A stretch of 5,099 nucleotides of DNA from Candidatus Poseidoniaceae archaeon (lineage in GTDB: Archaea > Thermoplasmatota > Poseidoniia > Poseidoniales > Poseidoniaceae), in contig DUKK01000178.1 of assembly GCA_013329355.1 (NCBI GenBank), forward strand, positions 1 to 5,099. Direction: 5' to 3'. The notes under the pieces were generated by a model. That model made no database searches. It was not told the DNA's origin and saw only the letters and a program-made list of their open reading frames with translations. The first letter of the stretch is position 1, and every line of letters begins with the position of its first letter. Made by a program: the position numbers and the translations under genes. Of the stretch, positions 1 to 5,099 are shown one piece after another.

Positions 1-2
1 CC

Positions 3-1538
3 ATCTATCTGCTCGCCCGCGGTAGCAATCTCGAAAATGCAGTTTGGCCACTAGCGATTAGAACATTAGAGATTACTTTGTATCTGCGCAAGAGTGTCCC
101 GCTCGTTGCGTTGCTATGCGCCACCATCCTCAGCGTTGGATTGTGGCTGATGATTCGTAGGCAACAAGAGAAGCCCATCGCTCAGTGGATTACTCATTCT
201 CTGATTTTCGTCGCTGGGGTAGTCATTGGTGCGTATGCCGTATATCTAGTCATGAACGCTAGGTATCTTCGGGGAGCATTTCTTCTGCTACCAACACTTT
301 ACGGATTCATGTTGTTTGCCTGCGCTATTGGTGCAAGGGGAATACCACGCCTGCCAAAGCCAAGTGATAGATTGTTGGATAAATTGTACTCAATTACTCA
401 CATTGTGGCTATATTTCTAGCCGCCTATTTGATGATGCCGGGAATTCCAGCACTCGTTGGCATCGCTCCATCCCCGCCAGATAGACCGATGTTCGGCTAC
501 GGTGGCCAGCCTGGTCCCTTTGGCGAAGTTTTGGAAATATATCCGTATCCCCTTCCAGAAAATGTCACCGCTATTCAAGGCGATACTGAGGAAGACATAA
601 CCTTCTCAATCTATCTTTCAATCCCAATATTACCGGAGGACCCCGGTATAGAAGGCGTTCCGCTAGCCATCGTTTTCCATGCGTTCAATAATCCAGACAG
701 AGATTCATACACTGATTGGATTGGACGATTAATAGGCAAAGGAATGGTTGTTGCCTATATCCAATATCCAACAGACGTCAGGCCGGAAGGTGCGGAAAAT
801 TGGGATGAAACCGAGAGTGCTGGAATGTCTGATTGGCCACACCACGTTCCAAGGCTATACTCTATTTATTCAGCAGTCAATATGTTGGATGAGATAATTG
901 GTGATGAGACAAGAGGTCCCGAGGTAGACTCCGTGCTGGGCAATCTCTCAATAATGCCAGAACACCTATACATCGGTGGCCATAGTCTTGGCGGTGCCTA
1001 CGCACTGAACACTTTGCAGATGGTTCAGGAATTTGGCTGGGGTAGCGAAACTTTGGTGGTCAGCACTGAGATGGCTTCCTCCCGACCATCGCAGGAATTA
1101 TGGCAGCCTAGCTTTGATGGCCTTCCCGAAGCAACTGTTGTCCACCTTGCTGTTGGCGAGGACGATATGACTGTTGGCCAGTGTAATAGTGTCTATCATC
1201 AACAGCTGTTCGATTTAGTTGATGAAAATAACTCTCTACTAATTTTTATTCCCAGCGACCGCTATGGTTTTCCAAGACTAGTAGCAACCCATTATATCCC
1301 GGCCAATGAAGCGCATGATACCATGGCTGACTGGGCATTTTATCGACGTGTTGATGCTCAAGCAGACTGGGTTGTTGCCAGAAGTCGAGGCGATTATAAT
1401 ACGGAAAATTTTGCCTACTTTCACCTTATCGATGGACCATTGTTGCGTGACATGGGTGAATGGTCAGACGGGACCCCCGTGTTAGAATTACAACCATATA
1501 ACGATGCTCTGCAAGAGAAACGATTTAATCACTGTTAG
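3..1538 (+). CDS. Membrane-anchored alpha/beta hydrolase (lipase/esterase-like), 5' end outside window
   Basis: The frame is open from base 3, and residues encoded before the TTG at 78 (IYLLARGSNLENAVWPLAIR) look like genuine protein. That TTG also lacks a clear ribosome binding site, so the gene most likely begins upstream; 511 residues are visible. Numbering from base 3, hydrophobic helices lie near residues 31-50, 65-84, 91-111 and 130-153. A soluble domain follows. It has an HAFNN segment (about 226-230) in the usual oxyanion-loop place after a beta strand, the nucleophile-elbow motif GHSLGG with Ser328 (codon 984-986), a probable acid at Asp387/388 in VGEDDM, and a candidate catalytic His438 in NEAHDT. 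This is the alpha/beta hydrolase layout; PET-hydrolase-like or dienelactone-type esterases are alternatives. Substrate and domain side are unknown. A short gap to the next gene suggests co-transcription. Fold is confident; function is generic. Confidence 0.85.
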   Translation: MYLLARGSNLENAVWPLAIRTLEITLYLRKSVPLVALLCATILSVGLWLMIRRQQEKPIAQWITHSLIFVAGVVIGAYAVYLVMNARYLRGAFLLLPTLYGFMLFACAIGARGIPRLPKPSDRLLDKLYSITHIVAIFLAAYLMMPGIPALVGIAPSPPDRPMFGYGGQPGPFGEVLEIYPYPLPENVTAIQGDTEEDITFSIYLSIPILPEDPGIEGVPLAIVFHAFNNPDRDSYTDWIGRLIGKGMVVAYIQYPTDVRPEGAENWDETESAGMSDWPHHVPRLYSIYSAVNMLDEIIGDETRGPEVDSVLGNLSIMPEHLYIGGHSLGGAYALNTLQMVQEFGWGSETLVVSTEMASSRPSQELWQPSFDGLPEATVVHLAVGEDDMTVGQCNSVYHQQLFDLVDENNSLLIFIPSDRYGFPRLVATHYIPANEAHDTMADWAFYRRVDAQADWVVARSRGDYNTENFAYFHLIDGPLLRDMGEWSDGTPVLELQPYNDALQEKRFNHC

Positions 1539-1554
1539 AACGGAATTGGGCATC

Positions 1555-1986
1555 ATGGAAGAGGAAGTCACTGGGCGGAAATCCTTAATCCGTATCATTT
1601 CTGGTTCAGCGATTATAGCCTCAATGTGCTGTCTCCCAAGTGTTGTGTTGGTGATGTTTGGCTTGGCTAGTGTCAGTTCCGCAGCGGCACTGTCTAACAA
1701 CCTATATTGGGGTGAGAACGGCTATGCATGGTTTCGACCCATGATGCTCACTCTTGCCGCAGCGTTCGTCCTAATTGGCTTAGTGATTCATTTTCGCAGC
1801 AGAGGAATCTGCACTTTGGATCAAGCGAAGCAAGCCAGAAGAAAAATCGTCAACACGTCACTTTTAGTTATCACCATAAGTTATGTCTCATATCTTTTGT
1901 TGAATTATGTTATCCTAACCGAGATTGGGATTTTACTAGACTTGCCATGGGAAGAAAGTAGAGAATCTTACATGTTCTGGAAGTAA
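1555..1986 (+). CDS. Small three-helix membrane protein, MerT-like (possible metal transporter)
   Basis: A 143-residue membrane protein. I chose the ATG at 1555 because it leaves a 16-base gap after the hydrolase stop and has a weak GGAA 9 bases upstream. The ATG at 1504 would give 160 residues, overlap the hydrolase by 35 bases and has no visible ribosome binding site. In the short form, helix 1 (about 14-45) contains Cys25-Cys26 followed by Leu-Pro, helix 2 spans about 61-79, and helix 3 about 101-125. A basic loop between helices 2 and 3 carries Cys86 in RGICTLDQA. MerT mercuric transporters also have three helices, a vicinal Cys pair near Pro in helix 1 and cysteines in the following loop. 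Here only one loop cysteine is present, and no merA, merP or merR is visible, so mercury transport is unproven. The stop codon abuts that of the opposing gene. Confidence 0.75.
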   Translation: MEEEVTGRKSLIRIISGSAIIASMCCLPSVVLVMFGLASVSSAAALSNNLYWGENGYAWFRPMMLTLAAAFVLIGLVIHFRSRGICTLDQAKQARRKIVNTSLLVITISYVSYLLLNYVILTEIGILLDLPWEESRESYMFWK

Positions 1987-2781
1987 TCATAAATTATCGC
2001 GGGTTGTATTGCAACCTACTGACCAATCAGGATTGTTAATCATCCCTTCGAGTGTTAAGTCTAATAATTCGTCCTCAGGATTTGAATCGTAACCGTTGCC
2101 ACACCCAATGGAAACGCTGATAAAAAATCCATTTTTGGTCAAACTTTTCAATTGGAAATTCAAATTATCAATTGAAATATTTATATTCTCAATTCCAATT
2201 GGAATTTCAATATCCCTAGGATTTAGATGCATCCCCATTCGAGCAGCTTTCTGAATTGCTTCCTTGCCAGTCCAAAGCGCTAGGCTAAGGTCTGGATGGG
2301 CCCGTAGCCTGACTAATTCATTACCTTTTGACATCATATCAAACACCCCAGAAGAAATTTCCAGATCGAGGGGCTCTGCATCAATACCAATCGTCCAGCC
2401 ATTTTCAACTAATGCTACAAAAGCCCGCCCTCTTGAGTGCCCAATTGATATTGATGGCAGGGCCTGCCTAATCCAGATTCCCGGAAGAAAGGCTATACTC
2501 GGTGCCCGAAATTGATTTCTCCGCACTTCGATTAATGAGGTATTTACACCCCACTTAGATAGTGCTTTCTCCAGCAGGAATCTACCACTAAGGTGCTCAT
2601 CATAGCGTTTCTTGGTGGCAAATTTAGCCACTTCATCAGCATCAGCCAGTGGCACTTCATTGAGTTCGTAGTGGGTAACCGGCGCAGTTAAGCACAGAAT
2701 TCTTGGGCTACTGGGTCCAAAATCGACATCGATTTCCTGCATAATGTCACCATTACCGCTCAAGAATAAAACGTTGCTCAT
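1987..2781 (-). CDS. Sfp-type 4'-phosphopantetheinyl transferase
   Basis: Transfers the phosphopantetheine arm of coenzyme A to a serine of acyl carrier protein domains; the likely client is the megasynthase encoded just upstream. In the 264-residue reading, GRFLLEKAL (66-74) matches the N-terminal conserved helix, and GHSRG (114-118) the CoA-binding Ser-His motif. IGIDAEP (131-137) supplies Mg-binding Asp134 and Glu136, and WTGKEAIQKA (170-179) is the family's W..KEA..K signature with Glu174. These are the residues required for activity, and the length is near the usual 220-250 of the family. Start is unresolved: the ATG at 2781 overlaps the upstream gene by 29 bases without a ribosome binding site, whereas the in-frame ATG at 2742 (251 residues) follows GGTGA and lies 10 bases after the upstream stop. 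I give the longer limits but consider 2742 at least as likely. PfaE, or the PPTase domain of enediyne PKSEs, is the functional parallel. Confidence 0.9.
   Translation of the reverse strand: MSNVLFLSGNGDIMQEIDVDFGPSSPRILCLTAPVTHYELNEVPLADADEVAKFATKKRYDEHLSGRFLLEKALSKWGVNTSLIEVRRNQFRAPSIAFLPGIWIRQALPSISIGHSRGRAFVALVENGWTIGIDAEPLDLEISSGVFDMMSKGNELVRLRAHPDLSLALWTGKEAIQKAARMGMHLNPRDIEIPIGIENINISIDNLNFQLKSLTKNGFFISVSIGCGNGYDSNPEDELLDLTLEGMINNPDWSVGCNTTRDNL
2149..2206. repeat. AT-rich CAATTG-bearing segment with a 16-bp perfect palindrome
   Basis: Three CAATTG hexamers begin at 2149, 2169 and 2196. The last sits at the centre of a perfect 16-base palindrome, AATTCCAATTGGAATT (2191-2206). The segment lies inside the PPTase gene and encodes an alternating Ile-rich strand region (about residues 192-211 of the long form, with IEIPIGIENINISI), so the pattern is probably a by-product of AT-rich Ile and Asn codons rather than a protein-binding site. 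Confidence 0.5.
2747..2751 (-). promoter_or_regulatory. Candidate Shine-Dalgarno (GGTGA) for the PPTase
   Basis: On the minus strand, GGTGA lies two bases after the megasynthase stop codon TAA (2755-2753) and four bases before the in-frame ATG at 2742-2740. It is complementary to the 3' end of 16S rRNA and is a classic archaeal form as well as a usable bacterial one. The spacer is short. If real, it moves the PPTase start to 2742 and removes the gene overlap. Confidence 0.35.
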
Positions 2782-5099
2782 CTGGAACGGGCGCCATGCT
2801 TTTCAAACGTAGTCCCTTCATAGCAAGAACTGGTGCCTCATCATCGCCAACAATAACGACATCGTGGACCGTAACACCGGCATCCTCGACTGCTACTCTC
2901 ACACTTCGTACCCGTAGAATCTCATCTCTTTCAGGCACGCGAATATTTGTCGACCAATCAATACCAATTGGCAGGGAAGAGAAGCCCTCAGATTCCATGG
3001 CGACGAAACCTGCATTTTGGAAGCCTGCCTCAATCAGCATAGGTAATGCCTCAAGCAAAACCTCCTCACCGTTGATTTCGCTGCTGAATTGTTCTATGAT
3101 TGGCAGTTGGTTGCGCATCAAGGCAATACCATCGGCACCGGGAGCATTATCATCGCCGATGCCGCGAATTATTCCCCCATGAGATTGGAACCTCGGACCG
3201 TGGAAATACCGCTGGTAAATGAATGAAGGCAATAATGCCAAATCCTCGAGCGGCGGGGTTCCAATATCTGGCATTTGGATGACCTCTGAGTGAAGGAATT
3301 TGGACAAATCGTCGCTTTTCTCAGTCAATCTAACCTTGGCAGAGTGATGCTCACGCTCACCGAATATTTCACCCTTTGAATTCATTAAATCAGAGACTAA
3401 TTTGCAGTTTATCCAGTGCATATCACCATCTGAATAGTCATGTTCAGCGACTACCCTAACTCTGATTTCATTCTTGAGCAATTTTACCGGCAAGCCGAAT
3501 CTGACATTCTCAAAGCCGGCCAAACATGTCGTCGGTTTCAGTAAAAGAGCGTTTTCAGCAAACATTTCCAGAGCCATAACACCTGGGTGATATGGAACAT
3601 TGTCAATCGCATGATCGATTAAGAATGGGTGCAATTCTGTAGAGAGTGTTGTTTCACTGATTAATGATATGTGCTCATTTAATTCAATTACCTTATCAAT
3701 TAGGACAAAACGCGACGGGTCAGCAATTATCGCACTCATTTCCGACGGGAGGCGTACAGGCGGTTCCCTGAAACTGTCAAACTTATCCATCAAGCCAAGC
3801 GAACCGCACGCAAGTACGCGACGTTTACCTCCTGCAAGAGCCTCGTCGACGAATATTTCTACGCCAGTTGTCACATCTAGTGTTTCAATACCCGCGGCCG
3901 CAAATACCGCTTCAATAGAACCTCGGGTTGCCATACCAACATCCTTCCAGCCAGTCCAGCCTATAGCAACAGCACGACAATCACCGCTTGCGCTGAGCCG
4001 TGCCATTTCAGCGTCAAGAACACAATTTGCTGCAGCGTAATCGGTTTGTCCACCATTACCAAATCTGCCGGCAACGCTCGTGAAACATGCAGCGAATTTG
4101 AGTGATTTCGTACCTGATGATTCAACCAAAGCCATGAGCGATTTCCAGCCGTCTAACTTGACTCTAACAACTCGATCAAAGACCCCATGGTCCTTATCTG
4201 CCACAAGTTTGGAGTCTTCTAAGCCCGCCCCATGAACCACACCTGTGATTTTACGCTTGAGTGACTTGCCTAGACCAATCATAGTTTCCCTGTCCAATAC
4301 ATCTACTGAATGATATCGCGCCTTGTTACCAGTTTTCTCTATGCGGTCAAGTGTTAGGTATACATCCTTGCTTCTAGTGTATTTTTGCCACTCTTTATTC
4401 CATTCGACCATCGTAATTTTACCGTCATCACTGATTGAAACCATAGCATCCCGCAACTGCATTTTGCGTTGATTTAATTCAGCCTCACCCCAGTCGAGCC
4501 AAGACTGAGTTTCTTCTATCAATTTGGATCGACCGAGCAAAATGAAGTGAGCATTTGCATCAGTGCTAGCTTGTGCAACGCCAATTATCGCTGCTGCAGT
4601 AACACCTGAGCCTCCGCCTGAAACCAACCAAGTATCGGTACTAGTCAATGGCTGTCGTTCAGCCTCTAACTTTTCATCGAAGGCAACAAGAGCCCAGCGC
4701 CTCTGATCCCGATCAATCCCGATCTCTACTTCACCACCAATGTTGAATATATCATTAACAATTAATTCGGCTGCCTGTGGAGAATCAAGCACGATTTCAG
4801 GGTGCAAGTCTAAGGCTCTAGCGCGTAGTTTTGGCTGTTCGAATGAGTATGATTTTGTAATCCCGGTAGCTGCTGACTGTATCGAATTGAACAGTTCGCC
4901 GATGTTGCCATGCCTGCCATCTAAGGTAGTAACTGAGGCAACAATTCCGTGCTCCAACTTCCCCAACTGGCTATCGAGGCCCTTTAGAAGAGCAAACCAA
5001 CCATGAGCTGCTAACGAAATTTGGGAAGATGGGTAGGTATCTTCATCCCACTCTACTCCCGCTAACTTAAGGGCAGCAAGGTGGATTACACCACAAATA
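2753..5099 (-). CDS. C-terminal part of a PfaA-like polyketide/fatty acid megasynthase: pseudo-KR, KR, DH (5' end outside window)
   Basis: The frame is open to the right edge, and the 44 residues before the TTG at 4966 (including GVIHLAALKLAGV) fit the domain, so that TTG is an internal Leu. Visible: 781 residues. Residues 1-155 form a pseudo-KR structural subdomain (VTTLDGRHGN at 56-65; RARALDLHPE near 92-101). Residues 155-435 are a ketoreductase: NADPH-binding GGGSGV (161-166), HFILLGRS (184-191), HGAG (289-292) and FTSVAGRFGNGGQTDYAAAN, with catalytic Ser341, Tyr354 and Asn358. A roughly 70-residue insertion after GRS is typical of Pfa-type KRs. Residues 455-770 are a double-hotdog dehydratase-like domain: HPFLIDHAIDN (490-500, His496), FHGPRFQ (632-638) and IEAGFQ (689-694). 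Known PfaA and PKSE enzymes carry KS, AT and ACP before the KR, so these are expected upstream. The PPTase gene follows at once. Product (polyunsaturated fatty acid, hydroxy-lipid or polyketide) cannot be told. Confidence 0.88.
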   Translation of the reverse strand, partial: ICGVIHLAALKLAGVEWDEDTYPSSQISLAAHGWFALLKGLDSQLGKLEHGIVASVTTLDGRHGNIGELFNSIQSAATGITKSYSFEQPKLRARALDLHPEIVLDSPQAAELIVNDIFNIGGEVEIGIDRDQRRWALVAFDEKLEAERQPLTSTDTWLVSGGGSGVTAAAIIGVAQASTDANAHFILLGRSKLIEETQSWLDWGEAELNQRKMQLRDAMVSISDDGKITMVEWNKEWQKYTRSKDVYLTLDRIEKTGNKARYHSVDVLDRETMIGLGKSLKRKITGVVHGAGLEDSKLVADKDHGVFDRVVRVKLDGWKSLMALVESSGTKSLKFAACFTSVAGRFGNGGQTDYAAANCVLDAEMARLSASGDCRAVAIGWTGWKDVGMATRGSIEAVFAAAGIETLDVTTGVEIFVDEALAGGKRRVLACGSLGLMDKFDSFREPPVRLPSEMSAIIADPSRFVLIDKVIELNEHISLISETTLSTELHPFLIDHAIDNVPYHPGVMALEMFAENALLLKPTTCLAGFENVRFGLPVKLLKNEIRVRVVAEHDYSDGDMHWINCKLVSDLMNSKGEIFGEREHHSAKVRLTEKSDDLSKFLHSEVIQMPDIGTPPLEDLALLPSFIYQRYFHGPRFQSHGGIIRGIGDDNAPGADGIALMRNQLPIIEQFSSEINGEEVLLEALPMLIEAGFQNAGFVAMESEGFSSLPIGIDWSTNIRVPERDEILRVRSVRVAVEDAGVTVHDVVIVGDDEAPVLAMKGLRLKSMAPVPDEQRFILER

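Noticed and set aside
1488..1700. Minus-strand 70-codon frame across the hydrolase/MerT-like junction.
   Set aside because: It is antisense to two supported genes and has no recognisable motif or ribosome binding site.
2002..2016. Short hairpin GGTTG-TATTG-CAACC just past the convergent stop codons, considered as a terminator.
   Set aside because: The stem is only 5 bp, it lies in the PPTase coding sequence, and no T-run follows on either strand.
2751..2755. TAATG stop-start overlap at the end of the megasynthase gene.
   Set aside because: The ATG at 2753-2751 is not in the PPTase frame.
2753..2781. Programmed ribosomal frameshift fusing the megasynthase to the PPTase.
   Set aside because: The PPTase frame is +1, so a -1 slippery site would not reach it, and I see no convincing +1 slip signal. 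A start at 2742 or 2781 is sufficient.
3669..4040. Long + strand open frame opposite the KR/DH, and similar opposing frames at 2264-2515, 2796-3182 and 4740-5006.
   Set aside because: They are antisense to well-supported domains, and their Ser/Pro/Ile-rich translations show no domain motifs.
4045..4225. KR stereospecificity from the LDD or Trp fingerprint.
   Set aside because: The HGAG segment is followed by LEDS rather than LDD, and no Trp sits eight residues before Tyr354, so the rules for modular PKS KRs give no clear type.

Overview
The window (about 5.1 kb, roughly mid-40s % GC by eye) is almost entirely protein-coding. It holds four genes in two convergent pairs. I see no tRNA, rRNA, CRISPR array, insertion sequence or origin, and no non-coding stretch over 20 bases. 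The outer gene on each side runs off the window: its frame is open to the edge and the extra residues look like real protein. The apparent TTG starts at 78 (+) and 4966 (-) are therefore probably internal leucine codons, and the promoters of both transcription units lie outside the window.

Left half, + strand. A membrane-anchored alpha/beta hydrolase (3-1538, 5' end missing) carries four visible transmembrane helices followed by a GHSLGG lipase/esterase-type domain. Sixteen bases later comes a small three-helix membrane protein (1555-1986) with a Cys-Cys-Leu-Pro motif in helix 1, resembling MerT-type mercuric transporters.

Right half, - strand. The C-terminal 781 residues of a large multidomain megasynthase (2753-5099) comprise a pseudo-KR structural subdomain, an active-looking ketoreductase (KR) and a C-terminal double-hotdog dehydratase-like domain (DH). 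The KR resembles those of PfaA-type polyunsaturated fatty acid/secondary-lipid synthases and, more distantly, enediyne PKSE enzymes. It is followed, with a 29-nt overlap or a 10-nt gap depending on the start chosen, by a Sfp-type 4'-phosphopantetheinyl transferase (PPTase, 1987-2781), which would load the phosphopantetheine arm onto ACP domains expected upstream in the missing part of the megasynthase. The order KR-DH-PPTase is the one found inside single-chain enediyne PKSEs, but here the PPTase is a separate +1-frame gene.

The two operons meet tail to tail with no bases between their stop codons (1986/1987).

Organism: it cannot be fixed from this sequence. The composition, the compact layout, weak Shine-Dalgarno signals (one possible GGTGA) and the MerT-like protein would fit a marine planktonic prokaryote, possibly a euryarchaeon of the Poseidoniales (MGII) type, but that is a low-confidence inference; a bacterium is equally possible. 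The most interesting content is the lipid/polyketide megasynthase with its dedicated, split-off PPTase.
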